Shown here piece by piece: positions 46,134 to 55,009 of a stretch of DNA of 64,000 bases (positions are counted from its first letter, which is position 1; every line of letters starts with the position of its first letter). The DNA lies in the NCBI RefSeq assembly GCF_008727795.1, contig NZ_CP044222.1, forward strand, positions 3,968,001 to 4,032,000, written 5' to 3'. The position numbers were made by a program, and so were the translations under genes. The notes beneath the pieces are model-generated. The model was not told where the DNA came from, searched no databases, and saw only the letters and a program-made list of their open reading frames with translations. The stretch comes from Nitrincola iocasae (GTDB taxonomy: Bacteria; Pseudomonadota; Gammaproteobacteria; Pseudomonadales; Balneatricaceae).

Positions 46134-46730
46134 TTAAAAGGACACTTTGGGTGCCGCCTGAATTTCGGCACTGTCTTCAAACTCCAACAATGACGCATCT
46201 TCCGCATGACCAAAGGTGGTAGCAAATACCCGCTGTGGAAAACTCTGCTTGTAGGTGTTGTAAGCCATAACCGCATCATTAAAAGCCTGGCGCGCAAAAG
46301 AGACCCGATTTTCAGTAGTGATCAGCTCTTCGGATAACTGCTGCATATTTTCAGACGCTTTCAGATCCGGATAGGCTTCCATGGTCACCTTGAGCCCACT
46401 CAGTGCACTTTGCAGGGCACCTTCTGAACTCATCAACTCACCGATAGCGGCCGCATTCCCAGGGTTGGATGCCGCGGCTTGTAAACTGGCCATAGCGGTA
46501 TTACGAGCGGCAGTAACCGCTTCCAGTGTTTCCCGCTCATGCTGCATATAACCCTTGGCGGTTTCCACCAGGTTAGGAATCAGGTCATAGCGACGTTTCA
46601 ACTGGACTTCAATTTGTGAAAAGGCATTTTCAAAGCGGTTCTTCAATGCCACCAGGCGGTTAAAAATACTGATGACATAGAAGACAACAACGGCGACAAC
46701 CACAATGAAGATAATCGTAGACAGTTCCAT
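46134..46730 (-). CDS. lemA: LemA-family membrane protein
   Basis: From ATG 46730 the 198-residue product has one N-terminal helix (MELSTIIFIVVVAVVVFYVI) and then the LemA helical domain with NRFENAFSQIEVQLKRRYDLIPNLVETAKGYM. The external N-terminus and internal coiled helices are typical; function is uncertain. The frame is open to 46817 but the first 29 residues do not fit the family. It leads the lemA-M48-yaeQ unit. Confidence 0.92.
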   Translation of the reverse strand: MELSTIIFIVVVAVVVFYVISIFNRLVALKNRFENAFSQIEVQLKRRYDLIPNLVETAKGYMQHERETLEAVTAARNTAMASLQAAASNPGNAAAIGELMSSEGALQSALSGLKVTMEAYPDLKASENMQQLSEELITTENRVSFARQAFNDAVMAYNTYKQSFPQRVFATTFGHAEDASLLEFEDSAEIQAAPKVSF

Positions 46731-46939
46731 GCGCGGTATCCTTGCGTTGGGGGTGGGTTCATGCCATTGGTCAGGCCACAGCCGAACACCAATGTGATGC
46801 TTGGTATTCTTAAGCAATTGAGTGGTGTTGTCCAGTCTGTAGGGGGCCAGACTATTTATGTCAACTTAGCACTCAGAGGTCAGGCATTTATTAATCAAAG
46901 CGGTGCAATTTTAGCCTCTGCTTGAATATTTTGTTTACA

Positions 46940-46975
46940 AGGTACAGGGCAATATTGAACTGAAGAGTGTCTCAT
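46940..46975 (-). pseudogene. 5' remnant of a second lipase effector gene
   Basis: Directly after the distal immunity gene, an ATG at 46975 begins MRHSSVQYCPVP, against MKHSSVQYCPVP at the start of the intact lipase. Bases 46947-46980 match 49304-49337 at 31 of 34 positions, including the AGAAGG ribosome site context. Homology then stops and the frame closes at 46895. This is what remains of a duplicated effector gene after deletion. Confidence 0.85.
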
Positions 46976-46980
46976 AGTGA

Positions 46981-47895
46981 TTACCTTCTAATCCTTGCAC
47001 TGTCGACTAATCTGTCCCAAATCTGGTCGGCTTTTTTTCGTGTAAAGGGTTCAGCTCCAAAGGGTCGTCTTCGATCAAAATAACGAACATCCAGAGATAG
47101 TCCAAATTGTTGATCTGTCGTCTGCTGACCAACGGAAGCCATATAGAAGATTTCACGTCCGTAATCTTTACCATACCGTCCAGGCAGTCCAGCAATGGTG
47201 ATACCGCTACCTAAATTACTTTCAGCGGCTTCAAGGTCAAGCCTTCTTCCACCAGGCTTGCGAAGGCCAAACGTCATTTCTACACCTATAGGATCCTCGT
47301 TCGGAAGTCGAAAGGTTGCACCCTGAACCTCCCCCTCAGGCGGCAGTGCAATAAACGCACCCGCTACGCAGCTTCCTTCACCTCTGGGGATTTCGTCGGG
47401 TTCGCGAGGACGGGTGGAGTTAGCGACCCTGAGTAATTTTTGGCGCTGCGTATCGGCATCAGTTTCATCCATCACGATGGCGGCACGGAAAACTACTCCT
47501 TGAGATGAAAAAAAGGCGTCCTCAAACCATACATCCCCAGACTCTATGCCTAGTACGGAAAAGTCACCATGTCTTGAAACGATAAAGATACCACCTACTA
47601 TTTCAGATGCTCGGTAAACCTGAGTTGTACCACTAACCGTGAATGCTCTATCTTGCAAGGCTTCAATCCGCTCCCGCCAAATCCGCTCAGCCTCTTCATG
47701 CCCACCCGGCCCCAGTCGTTCAAATTCACTCACATAGGCCCAGCCACTCTGATTGACGAGCTCAAAGCTGACAGGTATATCAATCAATAAACGGCCGATA
47801 CAGTAGGTTTTGAATTCATCAGCGTTAGCCGTGATGGTTGCTCCTAAGAGCAGAATTAACCAGGCTAAACGTTGTAGAAGCATTTTATGGATCAT
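46981..47895 (-). CDS. Tli4-like periplasmic immunity protein (distal copy)
   Basis: The 304-residue product has a signal peptide (cleaved after NADE) and resembles the Tli4 family of immunity proteins to type VI lipase effectors. It would neutralise the lipase in the periplasm. Residues 23-76 are identical to the proximal copy at 49338-50252, and residues 158-304 differ at about 10 sites, while 77-157 share only about half. It begins 6 bases after the lipase stop. The middle block is the likely specificity region. Confidence 0.75.
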   Translation of the reverse strand: MIHKMLLQRLAWLILLLGATITANADEFKTYCIGRLLIDIPVSFELVNQSGWAYVSEFERLGPGGHEEAERIWRERIEALQDRAFTVSGTTQVYRASEIVGGIFIVSRHGDFSVLGIESGDVWFEDAFFSSQGVVFRAAIVMDETDADTQRQKLLRVANSTRPREPDEIPRGEGSCVAGAFIALPPEGEVQGATFRLPNEDPIGVEMTFGLRKPGGRRLDLEAAESNLGSGITIAGLPGRYGKDYGREIFYMASVGQQTTDQQFGLSLDVRYFDRRRPFGAEPFTRKKADQIWDRLVDSARIRR

Positions 47896-47901
47896 CGTGA
47901 G

Positions 47902-49332
47902 CTACAATTGCTCTTGAACCATATCCAGCAACCACTCCGCTGTTATACGACGAGCTTCAGATGAATCAAAACAGGATTGGTGTTCAAAACCACGTTGAGT
48001 GGCAATGGACATGGGGCCTGAAACATGGATACCAGAGCCTGCATGGACGGTACCGTCACCAGGTGCGTTGGCGGGCTGGATTTTATATATTGAAAGTAGT
48101 TCGTGTAAGCCTTGCACATCGTATAATGGGTCCTGAACACTTTTTGAGATTTCAATCTGTCCTCTACCAAGTGTTGCTGAAAATGTACCTCTGGACCAAT
48201 TATTCCTATCAGTGTGATCGTCTTCGCCATAGATTTGTTTCCACTCCACATGATCCCATGATGGGTGCCCAGTATCATCGGCATAAAGCATGCGTGTGTT
48301 GGGATGAAATACCTCTGGGCCGAGTTGTGCGTGGAATGTTGCGGCTTTAAGAAGTTCTTCAGTATATGCCTTAAAAGTCTTATCTAAATCTTTTGATTCA
48401 GGATTTAAATATTCTGCATAAATCAAACGCCACCAGTCGGTTTGGTTTAGATATACGTCTGAGTAAGGATTGTTATCGGGCTTGGATAAGAGCGTTTCTC
48501 CTAGTGGTCCAGTGACCTTGAGCCACCGGGTATCGCCTGCAACAGTTTTGTGCCACTGATTAGGCAACAACTGAAGAACGCCCGGCATGTTACCTGCCGT
48601 CGCAGTGACTTGCGCCTGATTCGCTCCGAGCACAAAACGCGCCATTCCTTCAGAACCGGCCAGCATGCGCTTGTACGCATCGGGTGCACCATCGCAGGGT
48701 TGAGCACCGTGAATAACGCCATGCACCTCTCCTTCACCACCATGCAACTGAGTATAGGCCCGCGAAACCAAGCCGCCCATGGAATGGGTAATAATGATCG
48801 GCTTGAGTACACGGGTATTTCTACCCTGATATTTTTCATGTGTGCCGTCAATGGCTTTTTGTACGGTATCGGCCAGTGTCTTTCCTGCATTGAAATTGTC
48901 ATCGGTCCAGTTATAAGGGTGTGCCCAGACTTCATACTGCAAACTAAAGCATCCAGGTGGCAACTGCCCGCTGGCTGGATGCGGGGCGATAAGCTGCAAC
49001 CAGGTTATAAAATTGAAATAGGATCCCTGCATCAATCCACCCCAACCACGTTCGATTTGTTCCTGATGCATGGCGTGACTGCTTTGGGTCTCTCCGAAAT
49101 CCACTTCGAGATAATCGGGGGAGTAAGGAAGTCCACCTTCGTTGACGAGGAGATCTCTTTTAGCTTTCGCACCTTTGAAAGCGATAGTTGCTGCATTCAC
49201 TTTATTATCTTGAGGATCCCAAACGATCTGTCCATCGTGCTTGGTTCGCAATCGGCTCCCCATAAGGCCGGGGACAAAAACAATGGGAAGCACAACGGGT
49301 ACTGGGCAATATTGAACCGAAGAGTGTTTCAT
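47902..49332 (-). CDS. Type VI-type lipase effector (Tle-like, LCAT/PGAP1 fold)
   Basis: From ATG 49332 the product has 476 residues and no signal peptide. It is an alpha/beta hydrolase: IVFVPGLMGSRLRT opens the fold, the nucleophile is Ser184 in THSMGG, Asp426 lies in GDGTVHAGSG and His451 in GFEHQSCFDS. Proteins of this type hydrolyse phospholipids in the target cell periplasm. The gene lies between two immunity genes and downstream of a DUF4123 adaptor gene, the standard context for T6SS lipases. The Tle subfamily is not certain; Tle4 is suggested by the immunity type. The ribosome site AGAAGG lies at the end of the proximal immunity gene. Confidence 0.8.
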   Translation of the reverse strand: MKHSSVQYCPVPVVLPIVFVPGLMGSRLRTKHDGQIVWDPQDNKVNAATIAFKGAKAKRDLLVNEGGLPYSPDYLEVDFGETQSSHAMHQEQIERGWGGLMQGSYFNFITWLQLIAPHPASGQLPPGCFSLQYEVWAHPYNWTDDNFNAGKTLADTVQKAIDGTHEKYQGRNTRVLKPIIITHSMGGLVSRAYTQLHGGEGEVHGVIHGAQPCDGAPDAYKRMLAGSEGMARFVLGANQAQVTATAGNMPGVLQLLPNQWHKTVAGDTRWLKVTGPLGETLLSKPDNNPYSDVYLNQTDWWRLIYAEYLNPESKDLDKTFKAYTEELLKAATFHAQLGPEVFHPNTRMLYADDTGHPSWDHVEWKQIYGEDDHTDRNNWSRGTFSATLGRGQIEISKSVQDPLYDVQGLHELLSIYKIQPANAPGDGTVHAGSGIHVSGPMSIATQRGFEHQSCFDSSEARRITAEWLLDMVQEQL

Positions 49333-49337
49333 AGTAA

Positions 49338-50252
49338 TCACCTTCTAATCCTTGCGCTGTCAACTAATCTGTCCCAAATCTGGTCGGCTTTTTCTCGTGT
49401 GAAGGGTTCAACCCCAAAGGATCGTCTTCGATCAAAATAACGAACATCCAGAGATAGCCCAAATTGTTGATCTGTCGTCTGCTGACCAACGGAAGCCATA
49501 TAGAAGATCTCACGTCCGTAATCTTTACCATACCGGCCAGGCAGTCCAGCAATGGTGATACCGCTACCTAAATTACTTTCAGCGGCTTCAAGATCGAGTT
49601 CTCTTTCACCGGGTTTTCGAAGGCTAAAACTGATCCGAACACCTATAGGATCCTCGTTCGGAAGCCGAAAGGTTGCACCCTGAACTTCCCCCTCAGGGGG
49701 TAGTGCAATAAATGCACCCGCTACGCAGCTTCCTTCACCTCTGGGGATTTCGTCGGGTTCGCGAGGACGGGTGGCGTTAGCGACCATTAGGAGTTCTTGG
49801 CGTCTCTGTAAATAATTGCTTTCGTTCATAGCATCATTTGCACGAAAGACATAACCTTGACTAGAAAAATAAACATCCTCTTCCCAAATATGACTAAGGT
49901 CCACGCCCATAGCCGAAAAATCACCATGCCTTGATACAAAAAACTTATTGTTTAAAAACTCTGATTCGCGATAAACCTGAGGCGTGCCATTTTGTATAAA
50001 AGATCCGGCTTTCAGTGCATTAACCCGCTCTCGCCAAATCCTCTCAGCCTCTTCATGCCCACCCGGCCCCAAGCGTTCAAATTCACTCACATAGGCCCAG
50101 CCACTCTGATTGACGAGCTCAAAGCTGACAGGTATATCAATCAATAAACGACCGATACAGTAGGTTTTGAATTCATCAGCGTTAGCCATGGTAGATGCTC
50201 CCAAGAGTATGAGTAGCCACAGGAAGCGTGGCTTAAGTTGGATAAGGGTCAT
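49338..50252 (-). CDS. Tli4-like periplasmic immunity protein (proximal copy)
   Basis: This 304-residue paralogue of the 46981-47895 product also has a signal peptide (cleaved after NADE). Its ends are almost identical to the distal copy but the middle (residues 77-157) is diverged, a mosaic pattern pointing to duplication followed by diversification or gene conversion. Its stop codon falls 5 bases before the lipase ATG. Its 5' end overlaps the adaptor gene stop by 4 bases. Confidence 0.75.
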   Translation of the reverse strand: MTLIQLKPRFLWLLILLGASTMANADEFKTYCIGRLLIDIPVSFELVNQSGWAYVSEFERLGPGGHEEAERIWRERVNALKAGSFIQNGTPQVYRESEFLNNKFFVSRHGDFSAMGVDLSHIWEEDVYFSSQGYVFRANDAMNESNYLQRRQELLMVANATRPREPDEIPRGEGSCVAGAFIALPPEGEVQGATFRLPNEDPIGVRISFSLRKPGERELDLEAAESNLGSGITIAGLPGRYGKDYGREIFYMASVGQQTTDQQFGLSLDVRYFDRRRSFGVEPFTREKADQIWDRLVDSARIRR

Positions 50253-51598
50253 GAGCTCGAATCCTTAATCAAGTTATTCACGTGCCAAAGACGTATAGCT
50301 GGCCCCTGAGCGCTTTCTTTGAATATAGCCAGCGCTTGATCAGCAAGGCCGAGTGAATAGGCATGCGTATAGCGATCTAGGGCTTCTTGACGCTTTTCTT
50401 TGTCAGAAAACCCTTCTGTACGTAAAAATGCTAGCAAGTTGAGTAAGTGCGCTTGATCCGGTGCCGGTGGCGTTAATTCATTATTAGCAAAATGTTTTAG
50501 CGCATTATCGATCATCAGTTGGTCTTGAAACTGTTCAAGATGCGTATCGAAAGCCGCTAAGATTTCCTCAGTTATTTTAGCTGGCCGTGTTGGCTGCCCA
50601 TGACGATCGGGATGCCGTTTACAGGTAATAACCTTGTTGTCTTCGGGAAGGGGGATAAGCCAAAACTGCCCTAAATAACTGGTGTCCTGAAGGAGCGCTT
50701 CGGCCAGCTCGGCGGGTTGACCATGGGTTAACGCCGGAAGGCTGGTTTTTTCCCAAAAGCGAAAAAAGTACCCTTTACCCTGTGCATTTTGTAAGCGGGT
50801 AAACTTGCGCAGATGATGCCGTAGCGCTGAAAACTCGGCGCGTGTCCGGATGAAGATACCGAGTGACTTTTCCCATAGCCCAAGAATGCCTTGGGGACCG
50901 GTGAATAATTGCCGTGTCAATCGATGATCTTGCTCCAGCTCGACCAGGTAAGGGGCATGATGGCTAATCTCATCCTGTAGAGTGCCTTGAAACAGTGACT
51001 CATAGTGAAGGCCTGAGGACTGTAAAATATCGGGCAGCAGGTAAGGCATTTTTGCAGCATCCAGCAAGGCATAGGTTTTCATGACGGGTACAGCTTGCTG
51101 ATAATGAAGTTGTTCCGCATCGGTAGGGGTTGGCTGATCAAACAACGCATCACGCAGAATATCAGGAACATATTTTTTGGGATCGACACCTAGCTGACTA
51201 TCTAACGCTTCGATTGGCTCCAGGTGTTCAATGTCAAGAATATTGACCCCTGGCTGTGGCGTGTTGTTCAGCGGCTCGAGAGGACCCAGCACGATGGGAC
51301 AGGCTTCGCTTAAACTGCATAACAGTACATCACCCCATTCGTCAGGGTGTTTTAAAAGCCACTGGTCGGCTGGATGAACATCGTTAACCCAATGTAACCA
51401 ATAGCCATTTTTGGCAATTTCTGTAGAAATTAAGGTCTCAAACTCATTGGCATGATTGCAGAGTGCTGCACTGATGAGTGTAAAAAGATTATCACCCTGG
51501 GATAGGTGACAGAAGCCGAGGTAAGGTTTCATATCAAAAGGCGCATCCCTAGCCAAAACATAAAATCCATGTATTTTGTATGTCCATTGAATATTCAC
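50249..51598 (-). CDS. DUF4123 T6SS adaptor/chaperone with extra N-terminal domain
   Basis: The 449-residue product starts at GTG 51598. Residues about 175-300 show the DUF4123 pattern (YALLDAAKMPYLLPDIL, then an RFWEKTSLPAL end block), found in adaptors that load effectors onto VgrG. The first 130 residues form a separate region I do not recognise, and about 150 residues trail the domain. It heads the adaptor-immunity-lipase-immunity operon. No vgrG, PAAR or structural T6SS gene is present in the window. Confidence 0.75.
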   Translation of the reverse strand: MNIQWTYKIHGFYVLARDAPFDMKPYLGFCHLSQGDNLFTLISAALCNHANEFETLISTEIAKNGYWLHWVNDVHPADQWLLKHPDEWGDVLLCSLSEACPIVLGPLEPLNNTPQPGVNILDIEHLEPIEALDSQLGVDPKKYVPDILRDALFDQPTPTDAEQLHYQQAVPVMKTYALLDAAKMPYLLPDILQSSGLHYESLFQGTLQDEISHHAPYLVELEQDHRLTRQLFTGPQGILGLWEKSLGIFIRTRAEFSALRHHLRKFTRLQNAQGKGYFFRFWEKTSLPALTHGQPAELAEALLQDTSYLGQFWLIPLPEDNKVITCKRHPDRHGQPTRPAKITEEILAAFDTHLEQFQDQLMIDNALKHFANNELTPPAPDQAHLLNLLAFLRTEGFSDKEKRQEALDRYTHAYSLGLADQALAIFKESAQGPAIRLWHVNNLIKDSSS

Positions 51599-51801
51599 AT
51601 AGGGGGTTAGCCTTTGTCAATTGTTGGATAGCCGAATAGCATAGATGTGGTCGCATAGAATATATAGATTATTAAACCCATTTTTATTTTGTTGCCGAGG
51701 GAGCGTGTTGTGTTGCTTTTCAGGGTAAGTAATACTGGGGCTGGTGATGACTGATCTGATCAGTATGAATTGAGTTATCCTAAGCAAATAAAGGAATTCC
51801 T

Positions 51802-52056
51802 GTGATTGAACATCAACCTTCACAACACCGCTTTGTCATGACTGAAGCCGGTGTTGATGCGGTTCTGGATTATGCTCTTCGTGGAAACCAGATAGATTTT
51901 ACCCATACCTATGTACCGGAATCTCTGCGGGGCCGGGGTATAGCTGAACAGCTGGTGCGTGCCGGGTTGGCCTGGGCACGTGAGCAGGATTACCAGATTG
52001 AAGCCAGTTGCTGGTATGTGGATAAGTTTCTGAAACGGGAGGCACAGCATGGCTGA
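51802..52056 (+). CDS. Small GNAT-like N-acetyltransferase (YjdJ type)
   Basis: The 84-residue product starts at GTG 51802 behind AAGGA. It shows the short type of Gcn5-related domain: FTHTYVPESLRGRGIAEQLVRAGLAWAREQ with the acetyl-CoA loop RGRGIA. Substrates of this family are mostly unknown. It overlaps the MOSC gene by 8 bases, so the two are coupled. Confidence 0.88.
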   Translation: MIEHQPSQHRFVMTEAGVDAVLDYALRGNQIDFTHTYVPESLRGRGIAEQLVRAGLAWAREQDYQIEASCWYVDKFLKREAQHG

Positions 52057-52879
52057 TGTGGTTGTAACAGATCTGTTTATCTATCCGGTGAAATCCTGTG
52101 CGCCGCTACGGGTGAGCCGTGCCTGGGTGGGACCGCAGGGACTGGATGCTGACCGGCGTTATATGGTGACTGATCCTGCTGGGCAGTTTATTACCGCACG
52201 ACGTTATCCGGCTTTAACTCATCTGCTGGCTACCCCTGTAGGAGCCGGGTTGATGCTGGCGGCTGAAGGCTTTCCCGCACTGCAGCTGCAACCGGCTGAC
52301 TTTCCTGAGGTGTATCAGGATGTTGTGGTCTGGAAGCAGACGGTTGCCGCCCAGTCCTGTGGTGCCAGTGCTAATGCCTGGATCAGCCATTTTCTGGGTA
52401 TCGACTGCCAACTGGTGTATTTTGGTCAGCAAAGCCAACGGCCAGTTAAGGATTGTGACGATGCACAGGTGGGTTTTGCGGATGGCTACCCGCTGTTGCT
52501 AACCTCCGAGGCATCGCTTGACTGGTTGCAGACACGTTGCCCTGTGCCTGTGGATAAGCAGCAGTTCAGAGCTAATCTGGTGGTGTCCGGTAGTCTTCCG
52601 TTTGCCGAAGATGGTTGGCTGGATATTGCCATCGGTGATATGCGCCTTCGTGCTCATGCACCCTGTGAGCGTTGTAAGTTGATTACTCTGCCACCCGGCA
52701 GTCGCGAGTTTGATCAGACACAGGAGCCTTTACGGACGCTGCTGGCGCATCGACGGCTGGAACAGGGAGGTGCAATTTTTGGGCAGAATCTGCTGGTGTT
52801 GCAGCCGGGACTTATTGCGACGGGGATGAAGCTGGAGGTGCTCTCGAACAAAGCACCTCCGGTGTTGCGTGGATCATGA
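52049..52879 (+). CDS. MOSC-domain protein (YcbX-like)
   Basis: The 276-residue product has an N-terminal MOSC beta-barrel region (DLFIYPVKSCAPLRVSRAWVG, GLDADRRYMV) and a C-terminal MOSC domain with the conserved Cys in HAPCERCKLITLPPG. Such proteins carry or use molybdenum cofactor to reduce N-hydroxylated compounds. E. coli YcbX has an added ferredoxin domain that is missing here. Confidence 0.88.
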   Translation: MADVVVTDLFIYPVKSCAPLRVSRAWVGPQGLDADRRYMVTDPAGQFITARRYPALTHLLATPVGAGLMLAAEGFPALQLQPADFPEVYQDVVVWKQTVAAQSCGASANAWISHFLGIDCQLVYFGQQSQRPVKDCDDAQVGFADGYPLLLTSEASLDWLQTRCPVPVDKQQFRANLVVSGSLPFAEDGWLDIAIGDMRLRAHAPCERCKLITLPPGSREFDQTQEPLRTLLAHRRLEQGGAIFGQNLLVLQPGLIATGMKLEVLSNKAPPVLRGS

Positions 52880-52891
52880 TTTGTGCTGGGA

Positions 52892-53353
52892 TCAGGGTTG
52901 ATTATACTCTGACCAGATCTGCAGGTTGGTGTCCTCGGCATCAAATGCCAGCACCTGATAAGGATCTTCCCGCCCGGTTTCCATACCCGGTGAGCCATGC
53001 GGCATGCCGGGTACTGTGAGGCCGGTAACGGCCGGTTTTTCGCGCAGCAGGCGAAGGATATCCGAGGCTGGAACATGCCCTTCGATCACATAGCCATCAA
53101 TTACCGCGGTATGGCAGGATGCCAGCTGTGGCGGCACTCCCAGCTCCATTTTTTTGCTGTTAATGTTGCTTAAATTGGTGCTTTCAACAGTAATACCTGC
53201 CGCTTCGATATGCTCAATCCAGGCGTGACAGCAGCCACAGGTTTCACTTTTGTAAACCTGCATGGCGGGTTCAGCTGCGCTGTTACTACTGATCAGGATC
53301 AGCAACAGGGTGCTGAGGAGAGCTGTAGTGATTATTGCAAACTTAGTTTTCAT
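52892..53353 (-). CDS. DUF411 metal-binding protein
   Basis: The 153-residue product has a signal peptide and a DUF411 domain with the metal motif ETCGCCHAWIEHIEAAG, then CHTAVIDGYVIEGHVPA. The family occurs with copper-resistance genes. It lies 18 bases after the multicopper oxidase gene, in one operon. ATG 53353 is preferred over the tandem ATG 53356 for spacing to AAGGAG. Confidence 0.9.
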   Translation of the reverse strand: MKTKFAIITTALLSTLLLILISSNSAAEPAMQVYKSETCGCCHAWIEHIEAAGITVESTNLSNINSKKMELGVPPQLASCHTAVIDGYVIEGHVPASDILRLLREKPAVTGLTVPGMPHGSPGMETGREDPYQVLAFDAEDTNLQIWSEYNQP

Positions 53354-53371
53354 CATTTTCTCCTTAACGGG

Positions 53372-54958
53372 TTATTGCACCAGTATACTGGCCATCATAC
53401 CTAGTTCTTCGTGTTCAATAATATGGCAGTGGAACATCCACTCCCCGGGTTCATCAAATACCAGTCGTAGTTTCAGGCGCTGGTTTGGTTGCACATTCAC
53501 TGTGTCCCGCCAAGCGAGGTAATCCGGTGTTTGCCATACCCCGGCGGCATCCTGTTCAGCAACTACCTGAAAATGGGTGCCGTGAACATGGAAAGGATGG
53601 TCCATATGTGAGTTGTTGAAAATTTCCCATTCTTCAAGCTGTCCAACTTTACCGGTAAACATGATCTGGCCGGGGGTAAAAGACTCGCCATTGATTAAAA
53701 ACTCAACCGGGGGCCGCCCTGTCATCATGCTTGCAGGTCTATGTTGCGCTTTGTTGCCGTGGTTGCCATGACCTTGTTGGTGACTAGCGACACTCTGCTG
53801 ATCGTCACCCTCCTGACTCATTGAAACCATGGCATGGTTGGACATAACTTCTGACAGCTCTATCTGACGACGAACCTCGGCTTCTGCTAAGGGTTTAATC
53901 TCAGTTAAGCGTTGCGGCAGTACCCTTGCAGGGGCCGGAGAATCGGAGTTGGTTGCCAGAGTCATCAAAGTTTCTGGTATGAGATAATGTGCAGGTACAG
54001 GCCCCATCCAATTGCGGTCATAGGGGAGCTTTTGCAACGCAAAGGTTTGATTGGGCTCATCACTAAGCTTGATCAACAGATCACAACGTTGACCGGGCAC
54101 CAGTAACAGCTCATCCAGCTCTACCGACTGCTCCAGATAACCGCCGTCGGTACCGATCAGTTGTATCGGGTGCTTGTCTAGTATAAGACGCAGGTAGCGT
54201 CCGGCGCAGGCATTGATCATCCGCAGTCGTAGGGTACTGCCGGGTGCCAGTTCCAGTTTAGGGTTACGCTGACCATTCACCAGCAAGATATCGCCCTCAC
54301 GACCGTTCATCCAGTCCACATGGGTATGTGGGGCAACCTGTCCCTGAGAGTCCAGTCGCAGGTCAGTTACCATCAGCAAATAGGCAGGCAGATCCGCAGG
54401 TAAGGGGTCCTGGTAGGGCTTAACCAGAAAGGCGCCCGCCATGCTGTGTGCGATTTGGTCGGCCAGGTAATCATGTGGGTGGGGATGAAACCAGTGAAGC
54501 CCTGCGTTACCCTGTTTCACCTGAAAGCGGTAAGTCCGGCTTTGGTTAGGGGCTATCAGGTCATGCGGGCCGCGATCTTCTGAGTTTGGAATGTTCAGAC
54601 CATGCCAGTGTACAGTGGTTGGTTGATGCAGGTGGTTATCCACCTGGATCTCTACGCTATCTCCTTCAGTTACCTGGATCAGCGGGGTGATCTGGTTGTT
54701 GTACAGCCAGAGCGCAGTGTGCTCCGGCCCCGTCAGTTCCACTGGCGTTGGTGCCAAGGTGAGCCGGGTTTTAAAATCAGTGCTGGAAGAAAAGTTTTCT
54801 ATTTCCGGTAGTTGTCTTAGCGGTAGGTGTTCAGGTAATTGCCGCACCCTAAGGTTAGTAGCACTACCCTGATGGTGTTTGGACATGGCAAAAGTAGTAA
54901 GGGGTGTCAGGGTTAAAAGCCCCAGCGCACCCAGGCGCATAAAGTCTCTACGTTTCAT
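53372..54958 (-). CDS. Multicopper oxidase (CueO/CopA-like), Tat-exported
   Basis: The 528-residue product starts with a twin-arginine signal, MKRRDFMRLGALGLL. The four copper-site blocks are present: HWHGLNIP, WFHPHPHD, HPFHVHGTHFQ and HCHIIEHEELGMM. A His/Met-rich insert (about residues 370-410) precedes the last domain, often linked to copper binding. It would oxidise Cu(I) in the periplasm. The DUF411 gene follows and the Cys-rich small protein gene precedes it, in the same direction. Confidence 0.93.
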   Translation of the reverse strand: MKRRDFMRLGALGLLTLTPLTTFAMSKHHQGSATNLRVRQLPEHLPLRQLPEIENFSSSTDFKTRLTLAPTPVELTGPEHTALWLYNNQITPLIQVTEGDSVEIQVDNHLHQPTTVHWHGLNIPNSEDRGPHDLIAPNQSRTYRFQVKQGNAGLHWFHPHPHDYLADQIAHSMAGAFLVKPYQDPLPADLPAYLLMVTDLRLDSQGQVAPHTHVDWMNGREGDILLVNGQRNPKLELAPGSTLRLRMINACAGRYLRLILDKHPIQLIGTDGGYLEQSVELDELLLVPGQRCDLLIKLSDEPNQTFALQKLPYDRNWMGPVPAHYLIPETLMTLATNSDSPAPARVLPQRLTEIKPLAEAEVRRQIELSEVMSNHAMVSMSQEGDDQQSVASHQQGHGNHGNKAQHRPASMMTGRPPVEFLINGESFTPGQIMFTGKVGQLEEWEIFNNSHMDHPFHVHGTHFQVVAEQDAAGVWQTPDYLAWRDTVNVQPNQRLKLRLVFDEPGEWMFHCHIIEHEELGMMASILVQ

Positions 54959-55009
54959 TGTATTCAGCCTTTTCAGAGGTGTGTTAGCTTTCTGCTCACA
55001 GGGTCTGAA

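Noticed and set aside
48550..49440. Long plus-strand frame of 296 residues
   Set aside because: It lies antisense to the lipase gene and resembles no protein family; the lipase frame has intact catalytic motifs.
51617..51823. Short minus-strand frame upstream of the adaptor gene
   Set aside because: It has no ribosome site or recognisable features and overlaps the start of the acetyltransferase gene.
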